Part shown: piece after piece, positions 1-9,211 of the stretch
How positions within the stretch are numbered: position 1 is the first letter of the stretch
Layout: every line of letters starts with the position of its first letter
From: Marinomonas spartinae
Lineage (GTDB): Bacteria; Pseudomonadota; Gammaproteobacteria; Pseudomonadales; Marinomonadaceae
DNA length: 64,000 nucleotides
NCBI RefSeq assembly: GCF_900089775.1
Contig: NZ_FLOB01000009.1
Location: 113,849 to 177,848 of the forward strand
Reading direction: 5' to 3'
Notes under the pieces: generated by a model
What the model saw: only the letters and a program-made list of their open reading frames with translations
The model's database searches: none
What the model was told of the DNA's origin: nothing
Position numbers and translations under genes: made by a program

Positions 1-1
1 T

Positions 2-274
2 AAAATCATTGGCTACGCGCTTAATCACAACATTTCGCTTCACAATCACAGTGTGGTGATGTCCAGCCGCTGTAGCACCGAGCTAATTCAAAAAGCCGTC
101 AGAGCCACACTATCCACCCTGATTCATCTTGCCTCACCCAGCACGTTAGCGGTTTCTTTGGCACGACAGTTAGGACTCACCTTGATTCACTTACCTAAAA
201 AAGACGAGCCAAGAATATTTGCCTCGTCTTTTCATGCAGACCATTCAGAGAAACAGAACCTATCTAAAAACTAG
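2..274 (+). CDS. fdhD: FdhD-like formate dehydrogenase sulfurtransferase, C-terminal fragment
   Basis: The reading frame is open from the left edge and ends in TAG at 272-274, so only the C-terminal ~90 residues are present. The segment 'IIGYALNHNISLHNH' followed by 'MSSRCSTELIQKAVRA' and 'SPSTLAVSLARQLGLTLI' matches the conserved C-terminal part of FdhD, which transfers sulfur from a cysteine desulfurase to the molybdenum cofactor of formate dehydrogenases. The tail after that motif (about 25 residues) is polar and unremarkable. An in-frame ATG at 53 is internal, not a start. It converges with the trkH-like gene. Family assignment is by motif memory only; the catalytic cysteine region lies outside the window. 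Confidence 0.7.
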   Translation, partial: KIIGYALNHNISLHNHSVVMSSRCSTELIQKAVRATLSTLIHLASPSTLAVSLARQLGLTLIHLPKKDEPRIFASSFHADHSEKQNLSKN

Positions 275-322
275 AAAATGCAGCACCATTATGTAAAACG
301 ACTCAGCATTACTATCGATAAG

Positions 323-1777
323 CTATTGTCTCCAGAGTACAGGGAAGAACAGCACCAATACAGTGAAGTACTCAAGACGACCCAAAATCATTGCGGCACT
401 CATCAACCAAGTGGCTACATCGCTTAATGGCGCAAAGTTATTACCCAGCTCAGCAAAACCTGGGCCCAACACGTTCAAACAGGCTGCCGTTGCACTTAAC
501 GCAGCCATAAAACTCAGGCCGGTAAACATCAGAAGAATCGTAAAAATAATGGTAGTCAGTGCGGCTAAACACATAAATGCCATCACCGCATGGCGCACTT
601 CACCACTGATGGTGCGGCGCTGAAATTTCATGGTAAACACACCATTGGGATGCACTAAGCGCTTAATTTCTAAGCCCACTGATTTCAACGCGATGATATT
701 ACGAATTACCTTATTACCACCTGCTGTGGATCCTGCACACCCCCCGATATAGCCCACAAAGATTAAGATCACTGCGGTGACAACGGGCCATTTGCTCAAG
801 TCCGTCGCAGCAAACCCTGTGCTAGTAATAAACGAAATGATATGGAAAAAAGAATCCGTTAGAGACTGCCAAAAACTGTGCTCATTGCCATTGTGATAAA
901 GATAAGTCGCCAAAATCACAGAGATAACAAAAATGATGATCAAGAAGCTGCGCATCTCTTCATCTTTCCAATAGAGCTTGATGCTATTGGCCAAGTACAC
1001 ACGATAGTGTAAAGCAAAGTTTGTCGCCCCAAGAACCATAAAGACATTACAAATCCATAGCATCAAGTTGCTATGAAAATAGCCCATACTGGCATCGTGG
1101 GTCGAAAAGCCGCCTGTGGAGACGGTTGAGAAACTATGACCTATCGCATCAAACACGGACATGCCAGCTAAGTAATAGCATAACGCACATAAGGCGGTAA
1201 TCGTGACATAGACTAACCACAGATAATGAGTGGTATTGGCAACACGAGGTGAGAGCTTATCGTCTTTAATGGGCCCAGGCGTTTCAGCTTTTAGTAGTCG
1301 CATTCCGCCGATATTGAGCATTGGCAAAATGGCGACCACAAAAATAACTACCCCTAATCCCCCCATCCATTGTAAAAACTGACGGTACATCAAAAACGTC
1401 TTCGGCATGCTATCTAAGCCTGATAAAACCGTCGCCCCCGTCGTAGTTAAGCCACTAATGGATTCAAAGACCCCATCGGTGAAAGACACGTGAGCAATCG
1501 TAACAATGGGGATAGCCCCAAGCATACCCACAGCGACCCAAGTCAAGGTCGCAAATAACATGGCTTCACGATTCGTCACCGATGGCAGAGGGTATTTTTT
1601 AAAGCCAATCAGAATGATCAGAGAGATGCCTAATGTGATAGAGGCTGGCAAGGTAAAATTACTCGCCACGTTATCTTTAAAAAACATAAAGGACAATTCA
1701 CCAAAGACTAGCTGAACCAACCCCATCCATAAACATGGCATGGTTAGCAATCTCATAACTAATAGAGGGCGAATCAT
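323..1777 (-). CDS. trkH: TrkH-family potassium uptake membrane subunit
   Basis: About 484 residues, strongly hydrophobic throughout. The four pore-loop filter regions of the TrkH/KtrB superfamily can be read in order: 'SGLTTTGATV', 'FSTVSTGGFS', 'ITSTGFAATD' and 'LNVLGPGFAELG'. Before the fourth, 'GGCAGSTAGGNKV' is another signature of the family. It should form the K+-translocating inner-membrane dimer that works with cytoplasmic TrkA, which is not in the window. Start choice: a TTG at 1786 lies only 3 bases after AAAGGAG, whereas ATG at 1777 lies 12 bases after it; ATG is preferred because it gives a typical TrkH N-terminus (MIRPLLVMRLL). No partner gene is adjacent, which is usual for trkH. 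Confidence 0.92.
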   Translation of the reverse strand: MIRPLLVMRLLTMPCLWMGLVQLVFGELSFMFFKDNVASNFTLPASITLGISLIILIGFKKYPLPSVTNREAMLFATLTWVAVGMLGAIPIVTIAHVSFTDGVFESISGLTTTGATVLSGLDSMPKTFLMYRQFLQWMGGLGVVIFVVAILPMLNIGGMRLLKAETPGPIKDDKLSPRVANTTHYLWLVYVTITALCALCYYLAGMSVFDAIGHSFSTVSTGGFSTHDASMGYFHSNLMLWICNVFMVLGATNFALHYRVYLANSIKLYWKDEEMRSFLIIIFVISVILATYLYHNGNEHSFWQSLTDSFFHIISFITSTGFAATDLSKWPVVTAVILIFVGYIGGCAGSTAGGNKVIRNIIALKSVGLEIKRLVHPNGVFTMKFQRRTISGEVRHAVMAFMCLAALTTIIFTILLMFTGLSFMAALSATAACLNVLGPGFAELGNNFAPLSDVATWLMSAAMILGRLEYFTVLVLFFPVLWRQ

Positions 1778-2241
1778 AGGCGCCAATAACTCCTTTCAAC
1801 AAACACGTAAAACCATACATGAAAACAGGGGGATCCCCCTGCTATAGCGTCGTGTTTCATTGAACACAAGCCAACTCTCCAGATAACATCAGCCTGTCTC
1901 TAACATGCCTTTTAGCGCGTCACGGTTATCTTTTAAATAACCAGATCGTTAGGGAAACATGAGGCGATACATTCATGGGGAAACCACGCCGATTCATGCT
2001 CCCATAGGAGAGGATTTACATTACAAGGACGGTATTTTGCCATAGAGCGAAACCATCCCCTAACGAAATAGTAAATTTTTCAACAAAGAGGACTCATCAA
2101 ACTGTCATCGAATGTCAGCAGACGCACCTTGGCGAGAGTAACGCAAAAAAGCTCAGCACCACACTGAGCTTTGCAAACGATCGACATTCAGACATCGCCC
2201 GCTCTGTACTAAAGGTATAATCCCTTGACTAGCATGACGAG
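1778..2241. other. Non-coding interval between trkH and puuA
   Basis: This 464-bp stretch has no credible gene. It contains a perfect 16-bp G/C palindrome (CAGGGGGATCCCCCTG, 1826-1841) about 50 bp upstream of the trkH start, which could be an operator or mRNA leader hairpin, and the puuA terminator described separately. Short arms AAACACG (1801-1807) and CGTGTTT (1851-1857) flank the palindrome. Confidence 0.5.
2145..2174 (-). terminator. Rho-independent terminator after puuA
   Basis: On the minus strand the arms AAGCTCAG and CTGAGCTT form an 8-bp stem with a 7-base loop followed by a run of six T. It lies about 70 bp past the puuA stop. Confidence 0.8.
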
Positions 2242-3582
2242 TTAAACATTTAGCAATAGATGCTCACGTTCCCAGGAACTAATCACCTTATTAAAGGTTT
2301 CAAATTCAGACCGTTTCACCCCGATATAAGCATCAACAAACTTTTGTCCCATGATGTCACAAATTTCCGGGCAATCTTCTAGCAAACGCAAAGCTTCTTC
2401 TAGCGTTCTTGCCAAATCCACCTCCCCCGTTTCCTGAGCCGACTTCGCATTAGAAGGCTCTGTGGGACGCAACTTCTCTTTTAACCCTAAATAACCACAG
2501 GCTAAACTGGTTGCAATGGCAAGGTATGGGTTGCAATCGGATCCTGGAAAACGGTTCTCGATGCGGTAAGCTTCTGGAGACGACACGGGAATGCGTAAGC
2601 CAGCCGTTCTGTCATCCACTCCCCATTTCATATTCACTGGCGCAGCCATTTCTGGCGCAAAACGACGATAAGAATTGACGTTTGGTGCGAAGAAGCTAAT
2701 CGCATTCGGGGTGTATTTCTGCAAACCACCTAAGTAGTGATAAAAGGCTTCGCTGTATTCACCGTTATCATTAAAGATATTTTTCCCCGTTTTTATATCA
2801 ATAAGACTTTGGTGGATATGCATGGCGCTGCCCGGTTCATTCTGCATTGGCTTAGCCATAAAAGTGGCGTGTATATCATGCTTAATCGCTGTTTCACGCA
2901 TAGTCCGCTTAAAGACGAACACCTGATCGGCCAAATCCAATGGATCGCCATGCAAAAAGTTGATCTCCATCTGCGCTGCACCAGATTCATGGATCAAGGT
3001 ATCCACATCCAAATCCTGAGCTTCGCAATAGGCATATAGAGTATCAATTACCGGATTAAACTCATTGACCGCGTCAATACTGTAAGAACGACGCGCTGTT
3101 TCGCGACGACCAGAGCGCCCCACCGCAGGCTTCAACTCATAATCTGGATCATTTTGTTTTTGCACCAAATAAAATTCCATTTCAGGCGCCACAACAGGAC
3201 GTAAGCCTTCCGCTTCGAACAAAGCCAACACATGCCGTAAAATCGTCCGGCTGGATAGAGGGTGTGGGTTACCATCGGTGTCAAAGCAGTCATTGATCAA
3301 TTGCGCCGTTGGTTCATCAGCCCAAGGAACAATACGCAGTGTATTGGTATCCGGCACCAGAATCATATCTTGATCACGGGCGTCAACAATATCGTAGTGA
3401 TTGTAGGCCCAATCCCCTGTCACACTTTGTACCAAGACCGTTTCCGGCAGCCGCCCCTCTTGTTCAGATAAAAATTTCCGAGTCGGATAAAATTTACCTC
3501 GTGCATTCCCTGTCATATCTGGCAGAGTAGACTCTATTTCCGTAATCGAATGCGTTTTAAGAAAATCCTCTAGGATCCCCAT
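2242..3582 (-). CDS. puuA: Glutamine synthetase-like gamma-glutamylputrescine synthetase
   Basis: A 446-residue member of the glutamine synthetase superfamily. Landmarks: 'APEMEFYLV' (metal-binding Glu of the GS beta-barrel), 'ESGAAQMEINFLHGDPL', 'MHIHQSL' (the GS His-rich ATP/metal loop) and 'IENRFPGSDCNPYLAIA'. The N-terminal region and these motifs are of the PuuA/GS-III-like subgroup rather than GlnA: no adenylylation loop is apparent. The likely reaction is ATP-dependent gamma-glutamylation of putrescine or another amine in the cytoplasm. The divergent neighbour is a PuuB-like oxidase, which supports the assignment. The ATG is preceded by an AAAAAGGTGAT ribosome-binding site. The exact amine cannot be told from sequence. 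Confidence 0.85.
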   Translation of the reverse strand: MGILEDFLKTHSITEIESTLPDMTGNARGKFYPTRKFLSEQEGRLPETVLVQSVTGDWAYNHYDIVDARDQDMILVPDTNTLRIVPWADEPTAQLINDCFDTDGNPHPLSSRTILRHVLALFEAEGLRPVVAPEMEFYLVQKQNDPDYELKPAVGRSGRRETARRSYSIDAVNEFNPVIDTLYAYCEAQDLDVDTLIHESGAAQMEINFLHGDPLDLADQVFVFKRTMRETAIKHDIHATFMAKPMQNEPGSAMHIHQSLIDIKTGKNIFNDNGEYSEAFYHYLGGLQKYTPNAISFFAPNVNSYRRFAPEMAAPVNMKWGVDDRTAGLRIPVSSPEAYRIENRFPGSDCNPYLAIATSLACGYLGLKEKLRPTEPSNAKSAQETGEVDLARTLEEALRLLEDCPEICDIMGQKFVDAYIGVKRSEFETFNKVISSWEREHLLLNV

Positions 3583-3742
3583 ACATCACCTTTTTTGTTT
3601 ATGCTAATAAAGTTAACAATGACCTTGTTTGATATTGTCCTTTTTAAGAAAAAATATCATTAAAAAGTGATCAACGCATTGTTCTTTCTACGTTAGGATA
3701 GCTTGCTATTTTTACGAAGTGATTATTAAGGAGGCTCTGTTC
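3583..3742. promoter_or_regulatory. Divergent puuA/puuB promoter region
   Basis: An A+T-rich 160-bp divergent intergenic region. GATATT (3631-3636) and AATATC (3653-3658) form an interrupted inverted repeat, and ACAAT/ATTGT half sites flank it. These are candidate operator elements only; no PuuR gene lies in the window. AAGGAGG at 3728-3734 is a strong ribosome-binding site that fixes the puuB start at 3743 rather than the upstream in-frame ATG at 3719. Confidence 0.4.
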
Positions 3743-5026
3743 ATGAAAAATCAAGGCTTTGAAGCATCGTACTACGCCAACACAGCCAATCAAAGCATCC
3801 GTTTTCCTAGCTTAAAGGGCGACCATGAAACGGATGTTTGTATTATTGGTGGCGGATACACAGGCTTATCTGCTGCCTTGCATTTATCGGAAAAAGGTTA
3901 CCGAGTCACTTTACTCGAAGCCCACCGCGTAGGTTCAGGAGCATCTGGACGCAATGGTGGTCAATTATGCCAAGGCCATAATATGGGCCATGCAGAGTTA
4001 AGCAAAAAAGTAGGCAAGCAACACGCCGATTTATTATGGGAGATGTCCGTCGAATCCGTCGAGCTAGTAAAGCATTTGATTCAACAGCATCAAATTGACT
4101 GTGACTTGAAAGCAGGAGTACTGCATGTCGCCGCCAAGAACTCTCATGTGGAAGACATCCAACAGGCCGTCGATTACAAGAGAAACACTCTTGGCTACCA
4201 AAAAGTTCAATACCTCACCAAGCAGGACGTTTCTGAGGCGCTTGGAACACCTCATTTTCATGGCGGTGAATTGTATGAAGATGGCGCGCATATCCACCCC
4301 TATAACTTTGCCCTTGGTCTTGCCAAAGCCGCTCATGAAAATGGTGTGCAATTATTTGAGCAGTCCGACGTTATCCACTATCAAAGTGGGGACCAGCCCC
4401 GAGTTAAGACCCCAAAAGGGACGGTAAAAGCCAATTACTTACTGTTCGCTTGTAATGGCTATCTCGACAAGCTTCATCCTCAAGCGGCAAAAAAAATCAT
4501 GCCAATCAATAATTTTATTCTTGCCACTGAACCTCTTCCTGAAGCGATTTATAACAAAATTAATCCTAAAGATTACGCCATTGCGGACTCCAAGTTCGTG
4601 GTGAATTATTTTCGACTGTCAGCGGATAAAAGACTACTGTGGGGTGGCGGCGAGAACTATCGTTCGCGCTTCCCGAAGGATATTGCCAGTTTTGTCAAAA
4701 AGCACATGCTCGAAGTATATCCAGAATTGACCCACACCAAGATAGATTTTAGCTGGGGCGGTACACTGGCCATCACCTTAAATCGAATGCCCTACTTTGC
4801 CCATCAAGAGAAAAATGTGTTTATCGCCCAAGGCTATTCCGGTCATGGTGTTGCTTTAGCCACACTCGCTGGCAAGTTGATGGCCGAAGCTGTCAGCGGT
4901 ACAGCGGAACGCTTTAACGTATTCTCAAATGTACCTTGTGCTAATTTTCCCGGTGGCACCCTGCTACGTTGGCCTGGGCTCGTTGCCGGTATGCTCTATT
5001 ACTCACTAAGAGATCGTTTTTCATAA
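3743..5026 (+). CDS. puuB: FAD-dependent gamma-glutamylputrescine oxidoreductase
   Basis: About 427 residues of the DAO (glycine-oxidase/PuuB) flavoprotein family. The N-terminal Rossmann dinucleotide motif 'DVCIIGGGYTGLSAAL' binds FAD; 'GSGASGRNGGQLCQG' is the conserved second flavin-contact segment of PuuB-type oxidases; near the C-terminus 'IAQGYSGHGVALATLAGKLMAEA' closes the FAD site. It should oxidise gamma-glutamylputrescine to the aldehyde with release of ammonia and H2O2. Divergent from puuA, consistent with one pathway. The aldehyde dehydrogenase and gamma-glutamyl hydrolase of the pathway (PuuC, PuuD) are not adjacent; the aldehyde dehydrogenase at 9212 looks aromatic-type. Start set by AAGGAGG eight bases upstream. 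Confidence 0.85.
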   Translation: MKNQGFEASYYANTANQSIRFPSLKGDHETDVCIIGGGYTGLSAALHLSEKGYRVTLLEAHRVGSGASGRNGGQLCQGHNMGHAELSKKVGKQHADLLWEMSVESVELVKHLIQQHQIDCDLKAGVLHVAAKNSHVEDIQQAVDYKRNTLGYQKVQYLTKQDVSEALGTPHFHGGELYEDGAHIHPYNFALGLAKAAHENGVQLFEQSDVIHYQSGDQPRVKTPKGTVKANYLLFACNGYLDKLHPQAAKKIMPINNFILATEPLPEAIYNKINPKDYAIADSKFVVNYFRLSADKRLLWGGGENYRSRFPKDIASFVKKHMLEVYPELTHTKIDFSWGGTLAITLNRMPYFAHQEKNVFIAQGYSGHGVALATLAGKLMAEAVSGTAERFNVFSNVPCANFPGGTLLRWPGLVAGMLYYSLRDRFS

Positions 5027-5398
5027 ATTGAACGTTTTTGCGGGGGGTTACAAGACAATGTAGAGACAAATCTATCGTCATTTTATTGTAAACCCCATAA
5101 GAGGCAGCGCTTTTTTATAGGCTATAAATCGAACACATCGTATTAAAAACAACACATTCTTTATTTTTTCTTATTTCATTTTCTTATATTTAAGCAGGTT
5201 TAAAAAGCAAAAAAAGCCGATTAACCCCTGTTTAATAGCAAAAAATAAGGAATAGAGCAGAAATATCAACTATCCTATATTTAGGATATTGCATCTCAAT
5301 TTTTGCCATTGATCTTCACTGACTATCTCCTTACTCTTGCCGCTCATTCCACCTTCCAAATTTAGTTGAACCTTTAGTGTTGTGAGTAAATAGAATCA
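5027..5398. other. Non-coding interval upstream of emrA-like gene
   Basis: 372 bp, A+T-rich, no gene found. Arms GGGGTTACAA (near 5044-5053) and TTGTAA-A-CCCC (near 5085-5096) could pair around a long loop just past puuB and may be a weak terminator. No convincing promoter boxes could be assigned for the efflux pair. Confidence 0.35.
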
Positions 5399-6541
5399 AT
5401 GACCGATACAGAAAAACACATCATGAACAAGAAAACGACGGTTGTAGCTTTAGTTATTACCGCAGTCATCGCTTGTATCGCCGCCTATATTTGGTGGTCA
5501 AAAATAGGACAATTTCATGAGTCAACAGAAGATGCTTACGTAGCTGGAAATGTTGTTAATGTTATGTCACAGGTCTCAGGGACAGTGACAGACATCATGG
5601 CTGAGAATACCAACTTGGTTAAACAATCCGACCTGCTTGTTAAAATAAACCCTGTTGATGCTAAGTTAGCGTTACAACAAGCACAGGCAAATCTTGCCAG
5701 TACCATTCGTGCCGTTCGCAATAGCTTTGCAGCCTTAGAAGAGCAAAGAGCCAATGTCGAACTGGCCAAAGTCGCACTGGATAAGGCTGACAATGATTAC
5801 CAACGACGGATTAAACTGAGAAAAAACAATCTGATTTCGAATGAAGATTTAAGCCACTATAAGAGCACCTACATCAGCGCTAAGGCGTCTTACGATGTTG
5901 CCCAAAAAGCCTACGATGCCATCAAAACCAAGGTGGATCACACAACCGTACTTACCCACCCTGATGTCCTAAAAGCAGAATCCGCGTTAAAGAGTGCTTG
6001 GCTTGCTTTACACAGAACCACCATTGTCGCCCCAGTAAGCGGCTATGTAGCGCAACGTAGTGTGCAAGTTGGCCAACATGTTTCTGCTGGCAGTACTTTA
6101 ATGTCGATCGTGCCATTAAATCATGTCTGGGTTGTGGCAAATTTTAAAGAAACACAAATAGGGAATATTCGCTCCGGACAACCTGTTACTTTAACCTCCG
6201 ACGTCTACGGTTCATCAATCACTTACCATGGTACGGTACAAGGGATTGTTCCAGGCACAGGCAGCGCCTTTTCATTATTGCCAGCCTCTAATGCAACGGG
6301 CAACTGGATCAAAGTGGTGCAACGTGTTCCGGTGCGCATCGCCCTCCAATCAACAGAGCTTACCAAACACCCTCTTAGACCCGGTCTCTCCATGAATGTG
6401 ACCGTCAATACACAGAATGCAGGTAAAGCGGAGTTAACCACTGTAGCAACACCTCCGACACCGTGGCGAACTGATGTCTTCGACGATGGAGATAAAGGTG
6501 CTAATACGCTCATTCAAAAGATCATTAAAGAAAACATATAA
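5399..6541 (+). CDS. emrA: HlyD/EmrA-family membrane fusion protein of a multidrug efflux system
   Basis: 380 residues with a single N-terminal membrane anchor (VVALVITAVIACIAAYIWW) and a periplasmic body. Sequence order is that of EmrA adaptors: 'STEDAYVAGNVVNVMSQVSGTV' (first half of the biotinyl-lipoyl domain), a long alpha-helical hairpin (about residues 95-200), then 'TTIVAPVSGYVAQRSVQVGQHV' (second lipoyl half) and a beta-barrel with 'VWVVANFKETQIGNI'. It should bridge the inner-membrane MFS pump encoded next to an outer-membrane TolC. Five bases separate it from the pump gene, so they are co-transcribed. No clear Shine-Dalgarno precedes either ATG (5399 or 5423), so the start is uncertain. 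Confidence 0.85.
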   Translation: MTDTEKHIMNKKTTVVALVITAVIACIAAYIWWSKIGQFHESTEDAYVAGNVVNVMSQVSGTVTDIMAENTNLVKQSDLLVKINPVDAKLALQQAQANLASTIRAVRNSFAALEEQRANVELAKVALDKADNDYQRRIKLRKNNLISNEDLSHYKSTYISAKASYDVAQKAYDAIKTKVDHTTVLTHPDVLKAESALKSAWLALHRTTIVAPVSGYVAQRSVQVGQHVSAGSTLMSIVPLNHVWVVANFKETQIGNIRSGQPVTLTSDVYGSSITYHGTVQGIVPGTGSAFSLLPASNATGNWIKVVQRVPVRIALQSTELTKHPLRPGLSMNVTVNTQNAGKAELTTVATPPTPWRTDVFDDGDKGANTLIQKIIKENI

Positions 6542-6546
6542 CCATT

Positions 6547-8109
6547 ATGATCCAACGCATTAGTCAACATAAATACGTTCCGGCGCCTTCGCACAATTTC
6601 TTGATGCTGGCGACCATTTTCTTACTGATGCTGCTAAACTTCCTGCAAACGGGTATGATCGCCTTCGCGGCGGCACCCTTAATGGGAGAGTTAGGCGTCT
6701 CACCGCAAGAATACAGCTTAACAACGGCAGCCTATGCCTGTGTCGCGGTCGTCACCATCTCGAAACAGCGCTGGTTAATTGAGCGAATGGGCTGGAAATA
6801 CTACATTCTGGCCTCGTTATTCATCTTTTTTATCGGCTGTCTGATCTGTTTTTACGGTAATAATTTCACGGTCTTTTTGATCGGTCACGTGGTGATGGGA
6901 TTTGGCGGCGCGGCTTTTATGGCGGGCGCTCGGGTCATTGTTACCTTGTTTCCCCCAAGCCCCCTTCGACTCACGGGCATCAAAACCTATGCTTACGGTC
7001 TAACCATCAGCTCGGCTCTGGCACCGTTTTTAGTGGCAAGATTATTTTTGGATGCTTCTTGGCAATATCTGTTTGCCATTTTAATGGTCTTTACTGTTCT
7101 TGCCGCCATCACGTCGGCGTTTTGTCTACCGGGTATCCCAACCAAGAAAGAACTGCGTTCCCAATCCCACCCCTATCTCGTCATGGCATTAACAGCAGGC
7201 TCCTTTTTAGTTCTTTATGCTTTGCGTTATGGCAGCTATGAGTTCTACAGCAACAGCATCTTAGTCAGCGTTATTTTATTGCTCGGACTAACCAGTATTT
7301 ATTACTTTATTCGCAGCACTATTCGTCATCATCACGCCAGACCTCTGTTGTCGATAAAACAACTTTTCGAAAGCAAAATTTACCGCTCTGGCGTGCTGGT
7401 CTTTTTTACCTGCTATTTGATCATGGGGTCGAATAACTACCTACTGCCACAGATATTGCAAAAGGGGTTAGGATTTAGCTGGAGTACAGTAGGAAGCTGG
7501 TATGCCTTGGGATTAGTGTCTGCCATCCTTGGAGTATGGATTCACATGAAAGTATTTCCTAAAAGGCCCAATGGGAAAAAATTCTTCATGTTTGGCTTTG
7601 TTTGTTTAGGCTGCTATGGCTATATCATGTCGCACCTGACACCAAGCTCAAACATGCAAACGCAGATTTTGCCTGCTATTGCTTTCTTTGGTTTCTTTAC
7701 CGTGTTTATACAAGGTACCGCCGCAGCAAAATCTTTTAAGGAGCTTGAACACGATGAAACCGCCTTTTCCCACGCTCAGCAGCTCAAAAATATGATTTCT
7801 CAGATCGGTATGTCGATGGGAACCGCATTGGCCAGTATTGGCTTGCAGTGGCGCACTACCATACACTACAACGCACTTAACGAGCATGTGGCAGCCAACA
7901 ACCCCATTTATCAAAGTGCCCTGCATCAGATAGCGAATGCCTATGGGCAAGTCAACCAACTTGTCGCCAACAAAATGGCTTTTGCCTGGATAGCTCAACA
8001 TGTAAAGCAAAATGCCGTGTTATTGGCAGGTATCGATTATTACTCTCTGTTATTTATTGTTGCTATTATCGGCTTTATTATCATGACGTTTCAGAGCCGA
8101 CTTAACTAG
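6547..8109 (+). CDS. emrB: EmrB-like major facilitator efflux pump (DHA2 type)
   Basis: 520 residues, about 14 hydrophobic segments, matching the 14-span drug:H+ antiporter branch. 'NFLQTGMIAFAAAPLMGELGVSPQEYSLTTAAY' corresponds to helix 1 and the loop of the family, and 'GHVVMGFGGAAFMAGARVIV' resembles motif C-like Gly-rich helices. Usual motif A is replaced by 'ISKQRWLIERMGWKYY', so the match to classic EmrB is loose. A larger periplasmic loop near the C-terminus ('HYNALNEHVAANNPIYQSALHQIA') is typical of EmrB/FarB pumps. It directly follows the EmrA-like adaptor. Substrate is unknown. Confidence 0.8.
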   Translation: MIQRISQHKYVPAPSHNFLMLATIFLLMLLNFLQTGMIAFAAAPLMGELGVSPQEYSLTTAAYACVAVVTISKQRWLIERMGWKYYILASLFIFFIGCLICFYGNNFTVFLIGHVVMGFGGAAFMAGARVIVTLFPPSPLRLTGIKTYAYGLTISSALAPFLVARLFLDASWQYLFAILMVFTVLAAITSAFCLPGIPTKKELRSQSHPYLVMALTAGSFLVLYALRYGSYEFYSNSILVSVILLLGLTSIYYFIRSTIRHHHARPLLSIKQLFESKIYRSGVLVFFTCYLIMGSNNYLLPQILQKGLGFSWSTVGSWYALGLVSAILGVWIHMKVFPKRPNGKKFFMFGFVCLGCYGYIMSHLTPSSNMQTQILPAIAFFGFFTVFIQGTAAAKSFKELEHDETAFSHAQQLKNMISQIGMSMGTALASIGLQWRTTIHYNALNEHVAANNPIYQSALHQIANAYGQVNQLVANKMAFAWIAQHVKQNAVLLAGIDYYSLLFIVAIIGFIIMTFQSRLN

Positions 8110-8167
8110 TAATGAATCACTTTGACTTTCAAACACCGCCTTAGCAGACCGGAGCAACTAAATACCA

Positions 8168-9091
8168 ATGGATTTCAATGATCTCTACTATTTTTATCTG
8201 ACAGCCGACAATGGCGGTTATACAGCTGCAGAAAGGGCATCAGGTATTACTAAATCCCTACTCAGCCGGCGCGTGGCTAAGCTCGAAGAAAAAGTTGGAG
8301 TGCAATTAATTCAACGTAATAGTCGGCAATTTTCACTCACCGAAGCAGGCAGACAACTATACGAGGGGACCATTAGTATGGTCGCGGAAGGACAGTCTGC
8401 TTATGACTCGGTCGCCCTATTACAATCGGTTCCTTCTGGATTGGTTCGGGTTAGTTGCCCAACGGTTTTAGCACAGCATCATATTTCATTATTACTACCC
8501 GACTTTATGCGACAATATCCAAAGATTACTGTCTCTCTTGATGCCACAGACAGGGACGTACAAGTCATCGAGGAAAGAGTCGACATTGCTTTGCGTTCCA
8601 GAAAGTCCTTAGATTGCGAGCCTGGATTAGTTGCCAAACCATTAGCAAGCAGCAAAATGATTCTTGTCGCCAGCCCAGACTTTATTAGCGCGCACGGTAA
8701 TCCAACTCACCCAGATCAGCTATCCCATATGCCGACCTTGAGCGAACAGCTCAATAAACAAGAAAGCCAGGAACATAAATGGGAGTTATTTGGCCCAGAT
8801 GGCGCCCCCTGCATCATCAAACATCACCCTCGACTGTTTTGTTTAAATCGCTGGATTCAACTGGAAAGTGCTGTACAAGGGATCGGCGTTGCCCTTATTC
8901 CTGCACCGGTTGCATCCCCCAGTATTGAAACAGGGCAGTTGATTCAACTACTGCCAGAATGGACTTCCAAAGCCCATACGGTTCACGCCGTTTTTTCTAA
9001 GCGTAAGGGGATGAACCCAGCAACGCGAGCCTTTCTTGATTATCTGATTCTCCATATTCCTGAGGTACTCAAGGAACCCCCTTTCAGATAA
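8168..9091 (+). CDS. LysR-family transcriptional regulator
   Basis: 307 residues. Residues 1-60 form the winged helix-turn-helix ('DLYYFYLTADNGGYTAAERASGITKSLLSRRVAKLEEKVGV'), followed by the linker helix and a periplasmic-binding-protein-like effector domain ('LVRVSCPTVLAQHHIS', 'VDIALRS', 'GIGVALIPAPVASPSIETGQLIQLLPEW'). The C-terminal phrase 'VHAVFSKRKGMNPATRAFLDYL' is typical of the CrgA/PA-type LysR subgroup. It follows the efflux genes on the same strand by 58 bp, so it may regulate them, but this is inference from position. GGAG lies 13 bases before ATG, a long spacing. Confidence 0.9.
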   Translation: MDFNDLYYFYLTADNGGYTAAERASGITKSLLSRRVAKLEEKVGVQLIQRNSRQFSLTEAGRQLYEGTISMVAEGQSAYDSVALLQSVPSGLVRVSCPTVLAQHHISLLLPDFMRQYPKITVSLDATDRDVQVIEERVDIALRSRKSLDCEPGLVAKPLASSKMILVASPDFISAHGNPTHPDQLSHMPTLSEQLNKQESQEHKWELFGPDGAPCIIKHHPRLFCLNRWIQLESAVQGIGVALIPAPVASPSIETGQLIQLLPEWTSKAHTVHAVFSKRKGMNPATRAFLDYLILHIPEVLKEPPFR

Positions 9092-9101
9092 AAAACAAAT
9101 A

Positions 9102-9137
9102 AAAAAAGCAAACAGTATCCACTGCTTGCTTTTTATT
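9102..9137. terminator. Bidirectional terminator between lysR and aldehyde dehydrogenase genes
   Basis: Arms AAAAGCAAACAGT and ACTGCTTGCTTTT pair with one mismatch around a four-base loop and carry A- and T-runs on either side, so the hairpin can stop transcription from both converging genes. Confidence 0.8.
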
Positions 9138-9211
9138 TATCCAACAGGATAGGCTATCAATTCACAAGAACAAACCCATCTGGCGTACTTGGTTGCCAAA
9201 GCGACTTCTAA